Positions 19,001 through 27,705 of a stretch of 64,000 bases of DNA are shown one piece after another (within the stretch, counting starts at the first letter, position 1; each line of letters begins with the position of its first letter). The translations under genes were made by a program, and so were the position numbers. The stretch covers positions 124,001 through 188,000 of the forward strand of contig JABCZL010000011.1 of NCBI GenBank assembly GCA_013289685.1, in the 5' to 3' direction. The stretch comes from Acidobacteriota bacterium (GTDB lineage: Bacteria > Acidobacteriota > Terriglobia > Terriglobales > Acidobacteriaceae). The notes below the pieces were generated by a model. The model worked only from the letters and a program-made list of their open reading frames with translations. It had not been told where the DNA came from and did not search any database.

Positions 19001-20942
19001 GTTGCTGGATCTCCCTGACATGCCTGCGGCGACGCAGATGATGCGCATTCCTATCCTGCCGCCACAGACTGCAGAGCGGGCGATTGCCGTGCCAGAGCCG
19101 GCGAAAATTAAACCCAAACTCGCGCAGCGCCTTGGCATAAGCGTGAACCCGCGCGACCTGAAAGTTCTGGGCGCCACAGCAGGCGCCTTAGTTCTGTTGT
19201 TGACAATCGCGCTGCTTATTCCCCGACGCAACCCAACTCCGAAACCTCCACCTGCGCCTACCCCAACCGTGGCCGTCCAACCGGCTCCCATGGTCACACC
19301 TCCGCCTGAACCCGACCTACCGGTCATGAAACTGTCGTCCGACAACGGTAAAGGCAAAGTAGTGTTCGACGACCAGCCGCCCTATGATCTGCAAGACGCG
19401 CAGTGGACACTGGACAAAGTCCCTTTTGGCGATCACACCCTGAAGTTCGAAAGTCCTGCCGGCAATTTCACGGTCGCTCTCACTTCTGCTCCCGGGGCTT
19501 TGCCGGCGATCAAGCCTCCGATCGCTGCGACCGGCGTTCTCGCGGTAGTCGTGAGCAGCATGGGCGATCACATCCACGTCTATGCCAGCGATGCCGCATT
19601 CAAAATGAGCCTCGACGGCCAGCCTCCGGTCGATCTTCCCGCCGCCGGCGCCGAACTTGCGTCCGTCGCGGCCGGAGCCCATGAGTTAACCTTGTCCCAC
19701 CGCGGCGAGCAATACAAACTGGCCATCGACGTAGCAATCGCTCCGGCACTGACCACATTCGTCGAATCCGGTCAGAATGTCGGAACCCTGGTCGTCGTTA
19801 CCGGCCAGGACAAGTCGCGCGTATTTCTGAATGGAAAAGCGCTCCCGCAACCGACCCAAGGTGGCCAACTGCGCATCGCCAACCTCGAGCCCAAGGAATA
19901 CCGGGTGCGGGTCGAAAAGGACGGCTTCCAGGACGCCCCTGAACAAAAGGTCCGCATTCGCAAAGGCGAGCAGGGCAGACTGGTGTTCGGTCTGCTTGCC
20001 GTGCCGCGCATGGCGTCCCTCAACATTCAAGGCGCCCCTGCTGGAACAACAGTCCTCATCGACCAGGCGAACGTGGGAACCGTGCAACCGGATGGCACAC
20101 TGACTTTGCCGGCGATTACACCTGGCGACCACGTGATTGAGTTGCGCAAAGACCGCTTCAAGGCGCACCAGATCAAGAAACATTTTGTCGCGGGAACGCC
20201 GATAACTCTTGCCGCTTCCGAAACCACTCTCGAAGCGGCTGCGGGCGAGCTGAAGATCACCTTCTCTCCCGCCGATGCCGAGGTCACGCTAACCAAAGCC
20301 GGCGAACCGGCCATCAAGGTAAACAGCGGCAGGCCACTCAGTCTCCCGACCGGTTCGTATCTTCTCTCCGCTCGCACCGCCGACAATTTCGTACGTACTA
20401 CAACTGTGGAATTTGCCGCAGGCCAGTCGCGCAATATCGATCTGGCGCTGGCTCCCACTGGAATGTCCAAGTGGGACGATCCTTCCGGCTGGAAGCAGGA
20501 AAATGGCGCGTTCGTTCGTAAAGGCGGCGACTACGTTCTTTACGGCGTTTCTCCCACGTCCGGGACCTTCGCCTTTTCCGCCATGCTGCTCAAGGGGCAC
20601 CGGCTACAGTGGGTGGTCAACTACACGGACCCCAACAACTACGATCTATTTCAGATGGATGACAACAATTTCTATCGCTCCGACATCCGCAAAGGTCAAA
20701 AGACCAACGACGCAAAAATTCCGCACAAGGAAGACAAGAAGAGCTATCGCACCATGCAGATTCGCGTCTCTCCGACCGAGATTGTCCATCAGATCAGGCA
20801 AGGCAATGCATGGTTCGTTCTCGACCGCTGGACTCTGCCCGGAACCAATCTCGCCTCCGGCAGATTCGGTTTTTACATCCCCGGCGGCGATCAAGTTTCA
20901 CTGGCGAATTTCACTCACTACGCCGACCTGAATATTCATTAG
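16053..20942 (+). CDS. Large membrane Ser/Thr protein kinase with TPR-like and PEGA domains
   Basis: A 1,629-residue Pkn-type kinase. The catalytic domain covers about residues 10-280: glycine loop GQGGMGLVYRAYD, Lys in VAVKTI, catalytic loop VHRDLKPSNIF (about 136), DFG in IIDFGVAHMAD (about 155), and an APE-like segment in LLYMSPEQIQ. It is an RD kinase with all key residues. Residues about 290-940 form a long helical TPR-like and coiled-coil region. A Pro/Ala-rich linker leads to one membrane helix at about 1040-1057. Outside the membrane there are at least two PEGA-type beta domains (about 1240-1375) and a C-terminal beta-sandwich module (about 1472-1629). The layout suggests a sensor that couples an extracytoplasmic ligand to cytoplasmic phosphorylation. 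ATG 16053 fits the upstream -10 box. Confidence 0.88.
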   Translation: MDTTGSPKKLAGRYEVRQILGQGGMGLVYRAYDTVVRREVAVKTILDIPDPASLQLFYKECDVLASMSHPNIVEIFDIGEFEEEGKKKPYFVMPLLPGTTLDQFIRKSSHHLTVERTVEIISQTCRGLQAAHERGLVHRDLKPSNIFVMEDDSVKIIDFGVAHMADAHTTRAQKGTLLYMSPEQIQLKPLSAASDIFSLSVVCYEALTGRHPFQRARADEVVDAILNQIPPPASEVNSAISPAISRVVHKGMAKQAWHRFTTARELGDTLSKALRNEPIEFFDAERTRPRLQRATKALADGDLQFAGEILGEVEAEGHMDAEIQSLRQQLDIAVRRKTLAQLLDAARARFEEEEDPLALQKLQEALQIEPDNATALALKSKIENRRSEKQIENWYRLAKQHIDNHAYPHAREALQNVLQLRPQEARALQLLAEVDRQEQEYKKLRQDKEQIHKAALEAWQKGDVSSALAKLGVVLELDRKAPDGANRESGARYQSFYNEVRSEHDAMNTAYAEARKQLAERNFSKAISTCQTYLAKYPTNAIFQALRYDIEEQQRQELSSLIAQVDRQVEVEPDLDKRVSILREALEQHPGESHFERALRLVQDKRDLVNSIVARAHLHEEQAAYGDALNDWEILRTIYSQYPGLKFEVERLQKRRDQQARIESKTQLIEQVDSSLHTSDFPRAFELLQGAAAEFPNDEELKELEKHARQGAERKAEAQRLMAEGQALCAQQKPTEGIRLLRQAYELDENNSLARAVLANTLVEEAQAHVESDWREAEKLAIEAFDLNPGHPMAKILRTLILDQKRETYVSECIAQVRKLQTSGDLAAALSRVEEGLSSYPREMRLIQIKEAVQRDLQTQRRQTRRRDLEELRRLDSEAESATDADTRHTLGSRAREFADKYIEDEEVFSSANTLLQKLNLPGITRKGSGHDLTSGATLSFIGTPAGTPPIERVPPPAPQKAAPPKSAPSKSAPPPPPPAEPELLDLPDMPAATQMMRIPILPPQTAERAIAVPEPAKIKPKLAQRLGISVNPRDLKVLGATAGALVLLLTIALLIPRRNPTPKPPPAPTPTVAVQPAPMVTPPPEPDLPVMKLSSDNGKGKVVFDDQPPYDLQDAQWTLDKVPFGDHTLKFESPAGNFTVALTSAPGALPAIKPPIAATGVLAVVVSSMGDHIHVYASDAAFKMSLDGQPPVDLPAAGAELASVAAGAHELTLSHRGEQYKLAIDVAIAPALTTFVESGQNVGTLVVVTGQDKSRVFLNGKALPQPTQGGQLRIANLEPKEYRVRVEKDGFQDAPEQKVRIRKGEQGRLVFGLLAVPRMASLNIQGAPAGTTVLIDQANVGTVQPDGTLTLPAITPGDHVIELRKDRFKAHQIKKHFVAGTPITLAASETTLEAAAGELKITFSPADAEVTLTKAGEPAIKVNSGRPLSLPTGSYLLSARTADNFVRTTTVEFAAGQSRNIDLALAPTGMSKWDDPSGWKQENGAFVRKGGDYVLYGVSPTSGTFAFSAMLLKGHRLQWVVNYTDPNNYDLFQMDDNNFYRSDIRKGQKTNDAKIPHKEDKKSYRTMQIRVSPTEIVHQIRQGNAWFVLDRWTLPGTNLASGRFGFYIPGGDQVSLANFTHYADLNIH

Positions 20943-20970
20943 CCGGGCCGTGCCTAAGAGACCCCAGCCG

Positions 20971-21012
20971 CGAAGCGGCGGCATGTGAAAGCCCGGCACG
21001 GGAGTGCCGGGT
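20971..21012. repeat. Palindromic repeat family 2, copy 1
   Basis: A 42-bp element that starts with a CGAAGCGGCGG segment and ends in the hairpin CCCGGCAC(GGGA)GTGCCGGG. It lies between the kinase stop and the next gene. A nearly identical copy forms the end of galK (24119-24159). Weaker similarity continues about 40 bp downstream in both copies (GAGAA ... GAGTCCC). Confidence 0.75.
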
Positions 21013-21085
21013 GACTGTGAGAAAGCATGCGAGTCCCGCTGGGACGGAACAGATTCTCCTGATCACCTTAATTAAGGAGGACTAA

Positions 21086-21871
21086 ATGCTAAGTCGTATT
21101 TTTCGGTTGCTGCTGTTTGCTGTTCTGGCTACGAGCTCGGTATGGGCAGCGAACGATCCCTTCGTCGGCAAATGGAAAGTGAACCAGTCCAAAAGCAAAC
21201 TCAACGACGAAATGAAGGTTGAGGTCGCGGGCGCAAACAAATACGCCATCACCTTTGCCCCCGGCTTTGTCGACACAGTCGTAGCCGATGGCAGTGATCA
21301 GCCAGCCCTGAGCGAAACCACTCTGTCGGTCACGGTGAAGGGGCCCAACAGCTGGGTGGTCATTCGCAAGATGAAGGGCCGCACGCTCCTCACAGGGTAT
21401 TGGACGCTTTCCGAAGACGGCAAAACGCTCAATGATGCCTATACGGAATACGCGCCCGACGGTTCGCCCTCGAGCATTCCCTATGTGTACGAGCGGACCG
21501 CGGGGAGTTCCGGTTTTCCGGGCACGTGGGACAGCGATAGCGAGAAAGTGAAGGCGGGAATCGAGCTCCAGATCGAGCCCTACGAGGGTGACGGCCTGTC
21601 ATTTAATGGTCCCGATGCCGAAATGACTAAGAAGATGAAGTTCGATGGGAACGATTATCCGGACCTCGATCGGAATGGTGGGATACAGGCCTCTGCATCT
21701 TCGGGCCGCCGCGTGAACCAGCGCAGTCTGGAGATCACAGACAAATTCAAGGGCAAAATTACGGGCACCCGGCAGATCGAGCTTTCTACAGATCTCAAGA
21801 CCTTGACGATGACCGTGCGCCTGGTGGGTCAAAACAGGCCCAAGAGTATCCTTGTGTTCGATCGGGAATAG
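21086..21871 (+). CDS. Secreted protein of unknown function
   Basis: A 261-residue exported protein with a signal peptide cleaved after SSVWA (about residue 22). The mature part begins [17 protein letters not shown], a lipocalin-like opening (G-x-W-x-x-x-x-x-x-S). A second GTW motif ([17 protein letters not shown], about 145) suggests two related beta-rich halves of roughly 120 residues. I cannot assign a function. An AAGGAGG Shine-Dalgarno five bases before the ATG is among the strongest in the window, which implies good expression. The next gene starts 85 bases downstream on the same strand. Confidence 0.75.
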   Translation: MLSRIFRLLLFAVLATSSVWAANDPFVGKWKVNQSKSKLNDEMKVEVAGANKYAITFAPGFVDTVVADGSDQPALSETTLSVTVKGPNSWVVIRKMKGRTLLTGYWTLSEDGKTLNDAYTEYAPDGSPSSIPYVYERTAGSSGFPGTWDSDSEKVKAGIELQIEPYEGDGLSFNGPDAEMTKKMKFDGNDYPDLDRNGGIQASASSGRRVNQRSLEITDKFKGKITGTRQIELSTDLKTLTMTVRLVGQNRPKSILVFDRE

Positions 21872-21956
21872 ACATCGCTACCCAAAACGCGTATCGATTC
21901 AGAGTCTTCATCTCGCGACTGCTCCAGCAGAAACGTCTAGAACATACACAGAAGAA

Positions 21957-22934
21957 ATGACTGACAGCAAGGTCCGCAGAGTTCGAGTGATTGATTCCCA
22001 CACCGGCGGCGAACCCACGCGCGTGGTCGTCAGCGGAGGTCCCGATCTCGGAAACGGGCCGCTGGCCGGGCGTCTCGATCGCTTTCGCAACGAGCATGAC
22101 AATTTTCGATCCGCCGTCGTCAACGAACCGCGCGGCTCCGACGTCATGGTGGGAGCGTTATTATGCGAACCGCTGGATCCTTCCAGCGCCGCCGGCGTCA
22201 TCTTCTTTAATAATGTCGGCTATCTCGGCATGTGTGGTCACGGCACCATCGGCCTGGTGTCGACCCTCTCCTTTATGAAGAAGATCGAACCCGGGGAGCA
22301 CCGCATCGAAACTCCCGTGGGCACCGTCAGTGCCATCCTGCATCCGAGCGGTGAAGTCACGGTGAACAACGTTGCGAGTTACCGTCTGGCCGCAGACGTG
22401 GAAGTAGATGTGCCCCGGTACGGCAAAATCCGCGGCGACGTGGCTTGGGGAGGAAACTGGTTCTTCCTCGTCCGCGATAACGTTCGTGACAATGTCCGCG
22501 ACCACGGCATGCACTTATCACTCAAGAACATTGAAGATCTCACCGACTTCACCTGGGCCATCCGCCAGGCCCTTCGTCAGCAGGGAATCACCGGAGCGGG
22601 GAACCAGGAAATCGACCACATCGAACTGTACGGGCCATCGGATCTGCCCTCGGTCGACAGCAAGAATTTCGTGCTCTGTCCCGGCAAGGCCTACGATCGT
22701 TCTCCCTGCGGCACCGGAACCAGCGCCAAGCTGGCCTGCCTCTATGCCGACGGAAAAATTCGCGAAGGTCAGGTTTGGAAACAAGAGAGCATCGTCGGCA
22801 GCGTGTTCGAAGGTACTGTCACGGTGCGGGAAGGCAAAGTTTACCCCAGCATCAAAGGCACTGCCTTCGTGAATGCCGACGCCGAACTCGTACTGAATTC
22901 GCAGGATCCGTTTTGCATGGGCATTCGGGCGTGA
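21957..22934 (+). CDS. Proline racemase / 4-hydroxyproline epimerase family enzyme
   Basis: A cytoplasmic, cofactor-independent racemase-type enzyme of 325 residues. It carries both catalytic cysteines, Cys in [12 protein letters not shown] (about residue 93) and Cys in [12 protein letters not shown]. Having both thiols favours proline racemase or 4-hydroxyproline 2-epimerase over the trans-3-hydroxyproline dehydratases, which lack the first. The opening [15 protein letters not shown] is the family hallmark. A short tandem duplication ([12 protein letters not shown]) lies in the middle. ATG 21957 is chosen because the longer frame overlaps the previous gene. galK follows 26 bases later, but no metabolic link between them is clear. 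Confidence 0.85.
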   Translation: MTDSKVRRVRVIDSHTGGEPTRVVVSGGPDLGNGPLAGRLDRFRNEHDNFRSAVVNEPRGSDVMVGALLCEPLDPSSAAGVIFFNNVGYLGMCGHGTIGLVSTLSFMKKIEPGEHRIETPVGTVSAILHPSGEVTVNNVASYRLAADVEVDVPRYGKIRGDVAWGGNWFFLVRDNVRDNVRDHGMHLSLKNIEDLTDFTWAIRQALRQQGITGAGNQEIDHIELYGPSDLPSVDSKNFVLCPGKAYDRSPCGTGTSAKLACLYADGKIREGQVWKQESIVGSVFEGTVTVREGKVYPSIKGTAFVNADAELVLNSQDPFCMGIRA

Positions 22935-22960
22935 CGGCGCGGACGAAGACGACGTGAAAG

Positions 22961-24136
22961 ATGAAAGATGAAATCGATCTTGCCGTTCACTTCGAAAAAG
23001 CATTCGGAACCCGTCCCCGGATCTTCCGCGCGCCGGGCCGCGTCAACCTGATCGGCGAACACACCGACTACAACGACGGCTTCGTGATGCCCGCCGCCGT
23101 TGGATTCTCGACCTACGTGGCGATTGCTCCGCGGCCGGATCGCAAGCTGGTGATTCACTCCAAAGAATTGCCCGGCAATTTCGAATTCGACATCGATCAT
23201 CTGCCCGAAACGCGCATCGGCGCCTGGTGTGACTACGTGGTGGGGGTTGCTTCGGTTCTTCGGGAGAGCGGGCTCAAGCTTGCCGGCGCGAACCTGCTCG
23301 TGCATGGGAAAGTCCCGATCGGCGCCGGACTCAGCTCGTCCGCGGCACTGGAAGTGTCTTCGGCGCTCGCGCTGTTAAGCCTCACCGACACGAGCTTGCC
23401 GCTCCCCGAAGTTGCCCAGCTTTGCCGCCAGGCCGAGAACAGTTTCGTGGGAGCGCGAGTCGGCATCATGGATCAATTTGTTTCCTGCATGGGAAAAGCG
23501 GGACACGCTTTCTTTCTCGATTGCCGTTCTCTCGATTTCAGGCTCGTTCCGATTCCCGCAGGTCTTCAGCTCGTGGTTTGCAACACCATGGTCAAGCACG
23601 ACCTCGCGACTGGCGCCTACAACACCCGCCGCGAAGAGTGCGAAGCAGGAGTCCGGGCTTTTGCACAATGGGATCCTGCGATTCGCGCTCTGCGCGATGT
23701 ATCGGTGGACTTGCTCGACCAACACGCCAACGACCTTCCCACCACGATCTGGAAGCGCTGTTCCCACGTAGTCCGCGAAAACCAGCGAACGCTTGACGCC
23801 GCTCGCGCTCTCACGGAAGGGGACTTGGCGCGAGTAGGAAGCTTAATGCGCGAGTCGCACAACAGCCTGCGTGATCTCTATGAAGTCAGTTGCCGCGAAC
23901 TCGACGTCATGGTCGAAGCGGCCGAAGGTCTGCCAGGTTTTTGCGGCGGACGCATGACCGGCGGCGGCTTCGGCGGATGCACCATCAACCTCGTGCGCGA
24001 AGAAAATGCCGAGGACTTCGCCAAGCGAATTGCCGAACGCTATCGCGCAGCCACTGGAATTTGTCCCCAGGTGTACCTTTGCTCCGCGGAAGACGGCGCC
24101 CAGTTGGTGGGCGAGCCACGAAGCGGCGGAATGTGA
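22961..24136 (+). CDS. galK: Galactokinase
   Basis: Phosphorylates galactose to galactose-1-phosphate in the Leloir pathway (GHMP kinase fold), 391 residues. Signatures are the galactokinase motif GRVNLIGEHTDYNDGFVMP near residue 27, the ATP-binding motif PIGAGLSSSAALEVSSAL (about 122), the catalytic-site segment GIMDQFVSCMG (about 168), and GGRMTGGGFGGCTINL near the C-terminus. The last few residues (RSGGM) and the stop codon are encoded by the start of a dispersed repeat, so the natural C-terminus has been replaced or extended. The core domains are intact. Galactose could come from the polysaccharide-degrading genes at the left end; that link is inference. Confidence 0.93.
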   Translation: MKDEIDLAVHFEKAFGTRPRIFRAPGRVNLIGEHTDYNDGFVMPAAVGFSTYVAIAPRPDRKLVIHSKELPGNFEFDIDHLPETRIGAWCDYVVGVASVLRESGLKLAGANLLVHGKVPIGAGLSSSAALEVSSALALLSLTDTSLPLPEVAQLCRQAENSFVGARVGIMDQFVSCMGKAGHAFFLDCRSLDFRLVPIPAGLQLVVCNTMVKHDLATGAYNTRREECEAGVRAFAQWDPAIRALRDVSVDLLDQHANDLPTTIWKRCSHVVRENQRTLDAARALTEGDLARVGSLMRESHNSLRDLYEVSCRELDVMVEAAEGLPGFCGGRMTGGGFGGCTINLVREENAEDFAKRIAERYRAATGICPQVYLCSAEDGAQLVGEPRSGGM

Positions 24137-24159
24137 AAGCCCGGCACGGAGTGCCGGGT
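24119..24159. repeat. Palindromic repeat family 2, copy 2, overlapping the galK 3' end
   Basis: A 41-bp element nearly identical to 20971-21012, with the hairpin CCCGGCAC-GGA-GTGCCGGG. Its first 18 bases supply the final galK codons and the TGA stop. Confidence 0.75.
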
Positions 24160-24555
24160 AAGAGCGAGAAGAGCACGGGAGTCCCAGGGACTCGCTTCTA
24201 TTTTCTCTCGCCTCTCACGCGGCGCTGAAACGCCGCCCTTCCACCAATCGATTCCGGCAACAAATTCACAACGAGCCGTGCCGCCGATAATGCCGTGGAA
24301 GAGCGGCCCTTCAAGGGCCGCGTTGCGTACAGCGTAGAAGAACCGGCCTTCAGGCCCCGTGTACCGTTTTGGAATTCTCGCGGGCGGCCCACCCTTATGG
24401 TTTTGATTTCCTCCCCGTACTACAACTCTGGGTGCCCGCTCTTGCGTTCTTTGCGAGGGCCGGTAGCGATGCTGCCGATGGCGCGGCTTCGAATTCGAAG
24501 CCTTTGCTGCCGTCCCGTAGGAACGGTACGACTTCGCAGGCTCACTAAAAAGCCG
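24160..24555. other. Hairpin-rich intergenic region between galK and argA
   Basis: About 400 bases with no credible gene. It holds several short perfect stems: GCGGCG with CGCCGC at 24219-24236, GCGGCCCTT with AAGGGCCGC at 24303-24321, and GGCC-TTCA-GGCC near 24347-24358. These may be repeat remnants or bidirectional termination structures between the convergent galK and arg operons. None has a clear T-tract. Confidence 0.5.
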
Positions 24556-25113
24556 TTAACTGGAACTCGACCTCTCTCCCAGCGCCCCCGCCACGTCCGG
24601 TGCCCACTGTTCGAGTTTGACCAGCCAGTTTGCTGGTTCGGGCAGAATCGCGAATTTCGGCAGATCCCCGCGCACCATCGCCACCTCATCGCAGCAATGA
24701 AACCGAGGGCAAGCGTGGCAGTCTTTGTAGATCTTGTCGGGAAGGTCCTCGCGTTGCGCAACCGAGAATCCCTGCCCCGCGAAAAAATCCGGCTTGCGCG
24801 TGAACAGGCAAATGCAATCCACGCGATGGCGCTTCGCCTCCGCCAGCAGCGCTTTCACCAGCCGTCCACCGCCGCCCTTCCCCTGCGCCCACGGAGCAAC
24901 CGTAATCGACCGGATCTCGGCCAGATGTGTGCCATACAAATGCAGCGCTCCACAGCCAATGATCCGCTCATCATCTTCGAGGACCACAAAGTCTCTCACG
25001 TTCTCGCAGATCTCCGGCAGAGTGCGCGGCAACAGCGTGCCGTCACCCGAGTATGCGGAAATCAAGTCATGAATCTGCTGTGCGTCCGGCAAGATTGCTT
25101 TACGCGTGCGCAT
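24556..25113 (-). CDS. argA: Short GNAT-type amino-acid N-acetyltransferase (N-acetylglutamate synthase)
   Basis: Predicted to make N-acetylglutamate, the first step of arginine synthesis, 185 residues. It is a stand-alone GNAT domain like the short mycobacterial ArgA, without the kinase-like domain of E. coli ArgA. Landmarks are the opening RKAILPDAQQIHDLISAYS, acetyl-CoA loop VAPWAQGKGGGGRLVKALL (about residue 80), and FFAGQGFSVAQREDLPDKIY. A C-terminal Cys cluster (CHACPRFHCC) may bind metal; it is unusual and worth noting. The ATG overlaps the end of argH by 14 bases and has AGGAGG just upstream, so translation is probably coupled. Placement as the last gene of the arg operon supports the assignment. 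Confidence 0.82.
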   Translation of the reverse strand: MRTRKAILPDAQQIHDLISAYSGDGTLLPRTLPEICENVRDFVVLEDDERIIGCGALHLYGTHLAEIRSITVAPWAQGKGGGGRLVKALLAEAKRHRVDCICLFTRKPDFFAGQGFSVAQREDLPDKIYKDCHACPRFHCCDEVAMVRGDLPKFAILPEPANWLVKLEQWAPDVAGALGERSSSS

Positions 25114-26503
25114 GGGCCTCCTCGCGAAGCGACTCGATCTTCTTCCTCGTGATGCTGATCGCATTCCGCACCCGGCTCGGCGCCGTTCCCCCGGGCACAT
25201 CGTGCACCGCGAGCACAGAAGCCAGGTTCAGCGATTCATAGAAATCCTGGTCGAAGGCCGGGCTCAGCGATCGCAATTCGTCGAGCGGCAAATCCTGAAG
25301 TTCGCAGTTTCGCTCGACGCACATCTGCACCGCTTTGCCGATCCGCTCATGCGCCAGCCTCGACGGGACGCCGCGCTTCACCAGATACGTAGCCCCCGCC
25401 CACGCATTCATAAACCCCGTCTGTGCCGCCTGCAGCATCCGTTCTCGATTGAAGTCCACCGCCTTCATCCATCCCGCCACCAGCGGCAACATTTGCAGCA
25501 GCGTGTCGGACGAGTCGAAGAGCGGCTCCTGCGTTTCCTGCAAGTCTTTGTTGTAAGCCAGGGGCAAACCCTTCACCGCAACCATTAGCGCAGTCGCGTT
25601 TCCCAAAATCCGTCCGCTCTTGCCCCGCACCAATTCGAGCAGGTCAGGATTCTTCTTCTGCGGCATCGCGCTGCTTCCCGTGGAATAAGCCTCGGGGAGA
25701 ATCACAAAACTGTATTCCTGCGAAGAAAACAGAATCATCTCCTCCGCCCACCGGCTCAGATGCAGAGCCAGCAGCGACAGCGCATTGACAAACTCGATCA
25801 CAAAGTCCCGATCGCTCGTGGCGTCGATGCTGTTCGCGGTCGCGCCGTCAAACCCAAGCGTGTCGGCCATCAGCCCCCGATCCAGCGGCAACGTCGCGCC
25901 CGCCACGGCGCCCGATCCCAAAGGACAAACATTCAGCCGCTTGCGGCAATCCGCCAGTCGCTCCGCATCCCGCAAAAACATTTCCACATAAGCCAGCAGC
26001 CAATGTCCAAGCAGAACCGGCTCGGCCCTTTGCAGATGTGTGTACGCCGGCATCGCCGCGTCCGCAGCCTGTTCTGCGCGATCCGCCAGCACGCTGCACA
26101 GTTCCGCCAGTTCCTGTCGCAGTTGATCGATGGTCGCTCGCACGTAAAGCCGAAGATCGGTCGCAATCTGCTCATTGCGACTGCGCCCGCTGTGCAGCTT
26201 GTATCCCGTCTCCCCGATCAGCGTGACCAACTGCTTCTCGACGAAATGATGAACATCCTCTGCCTCATCGTCGTCGAGAAATGCGGGCGACTCCGCCGCC
26301 TTCTCGCCAATCTGCCGCAGCCCCCGCAAAATACTGATCAGTTCGTCCGACGACAAAATGCCCGCCGCCTTCAGCGCCCGCGCGTGCGCGTTGCTGGCCA
26401 AAAGCTCACACTTCAGCAACCGGCGATCGAAGCTGAACGACCGCTGCCAGCGCTCGAAATCAGGATCCAGCGGCTGCCGGAATCTTCCCGACCACATCTT
26501 CAT
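25100..26503 (-). CDS. argH: Argininosuccinate lyase
   Basis: Cleaves argininosuccinate to arginine and fumarate, the last step of the pathway; 467 residues of the fumarase/aspartase superfamily. The signature GSSAMPQKKNPDLLE, holding the catalytic Ser loop, is present near residue 278. The N-terminus KMWSGRFRQPLDPDFERW and the HSGRSRNEQIATDLRLY segment are typical. The ATG overlaps the argG stop by three bases (ATGA), and a long upstream extension inside argG is rejected. Confidence 0.95.
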   Translation of the reverse strand: MKMWSGRFRQPLDPDFERWQRSFSFDRRLLKCELLASNAHARALKAAGILSSDELISILRGLRQIGEKAAESPAFLDDDEAEDVHHFVEKQLVTLIGETGYKLHSGRSRNEQIATDLRLYVRATIDQLRQELAELCSVLADRAEQAADAAMPAYTHLQRAEPVLLGHWLLAYVEMFLRDAERLADCRKRLNVCPLGSGAVAGATLPLDRGLMADTLGFDGATANSIDATSDRDFVIEFVNALSLLALHLSRWAEEMILFSSQEYSFVILPEAYSTGSSAMPQKKNPDLLELVRGKSGRILGNATALMVAVKGLPLAYNKDLQETQEPLFDSSDTLLQMLPLVAGWMKAVDFNRERMLQAAQTGFMNAWAGATYLVKRGVPSRLAHERIGKAVQMCVERNCELQDLPLDELRSLSPAFDQDFYESLNLASVLAVHDVPGGTAPSRVRNAISITRKKIESLREEAHAHA

Positions 26504-27705
26504 CGCGCGACCTCCACGCGTGCGCGGGCCCGCGACCGCGACGGCAACCCAAGAATGCGAATGAATCCGGCCGCATCCTTCTGGTCGTAGCTGTCGCCCA
26601 TGGTGAACGACGAAAGATCGGTGCGGTAAAGCGAGTGCTCCGACTCGCGGCTCACCACGGAAACATTTCCTTTGTACAGCGAGAGCGTTGTGCTGCCAGT
26701 CATTTCCTTCTGCGTACTCTCGACGAAAGCATCGAGCGCTTCGCGCAGCGGCGTGAACCACAGGCCGAAATACACCATCTCCGCATACTTCAGCCCAATG
26801 TGCTGCTTGAAATGCGCGACCTCGCGCTCCAGGCACAACGCTTCCAGTTCGCGATGCGCCGCAATCAGCAGCGTGCCGCCCGGAGTCTCATAGCAGCCCC
26901 GCGACTTAATCCCAACAAAGCGATTTTCCACCAGATCGACGCGCCCAATCGCATTCCGCGCGCCAATTTCGTTCAACAGTTCCACCAGCGATACCGGATC
27001 CATTTTCATCCCGTTCACCGAAACCGGAACTCCCTGCGCGAATCCAATACGCACCTGTTCTTCCTTGTCCGGCGCCTCCTGCGGCGAGCGCGTGATCTGC
27101 CACGTGGTCGCCAAAGGCGCATTCCCCGCATCTTCCAACTCTCCGCCTTCGTGACTGATGTGCCACAGATTTCGGTCGCGGCTGTGAATCTTCTCGCGGC
27201 TCGCCGCCACCGGAATTCCATGCTGCTCGGCGTAATCCAGGCAGTCTTCCCGCGACTTCAACGTCCACTCCCGCCACGGGGCGATGATCTTCAACTCCGG
27301 AGCCAGAGCCTGGTACGTCAGTTCGAACCGCACCTGATCATTCCCCTTGCCCGTGCATCCGTGCGACACAGCCGTCGCGCCTTCCCGCAAAGCCACTTCC
27401 ACCTGATGTTTCGCGATCACGGGACGAGCCAGCGAAGTCCCCAACAGATACTTATGTTCGTAAACTGCTCCGGCCTTCAACGCGGGGAACACATATCCGG
27501 TCAAAAATTCCTCGCGCAGATCCTCCACGACCACCTTGCTCGCGCCGGTGGCATAGGCTTTCTCCACGACCGCTTCAATGTCGTCGCCCTGGCCAACGTC
27601 GCCTACCATCGCGATCACGTCGTAAGAATAGTTTTCTTTCAACCATGGAATGATGATCGATGTGTCCAACCCACCGGAATAAGCGAGAACAACTTTTTCA
27701 GGCAT
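26500..27705 (-). CDS. argG: Argininosuccinate synthase
   Basis: Joins citrulline and aspartate using ATP; 401 residues. The N-type ATP pyrophosphatase P-loop is AYSGGLDTSIIIPWL at residues 8-22. Further family motifs are ATAVSHGCTGKGNDQVRFE (about 113) and MDPVSLVELLNEIGARNAIGR. The ATG overlaps the end of argF by eight bases. The C-terminal tail (SRSRARARVEVAR) is arginine-rich and differs from the usual ending. Confidence 0.95.
   Translation of the reverse strand: MPEKVVLAYSGGLDTSIIIPWLKENYSYDVIAMVGDVGQGDDIEAVVEKAYATGASKVVVEDLREEFLTGYVFPALKAGAVYEHKYLLGTSLARPVIAKHQVEVALREGATAVSHGCTGKGNDQVRFELTYQALAPELKIIAPWREWTLKSREDCLDYAEQHGIPVAASREKIHSRDRNLWHISHEGGELEDAGNAPLATTWQITRSPQEAPDKEEQVRIGFAQGVPVSVNGMKMDPVSLVELLNEIGARNAIGRVDLVENRFVGIKSRGCYETPGGTLLIAAHRELEALCLEREVAHFKQHIGLKYAEMVYFGLWFTPLREALDAFVESTQKEMTGSTTLSLYKGNVSVVSRESEHSLYRTDLSSFTMGDSYDQKDAAGFIRILGLPSRSRARARVEVAR

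Noticed and set aside
24160-24555. CRISPR-like array
   Set aside because: The stems differ in sequence and spacing and there are no uniform repeats, spacers or cas genes.
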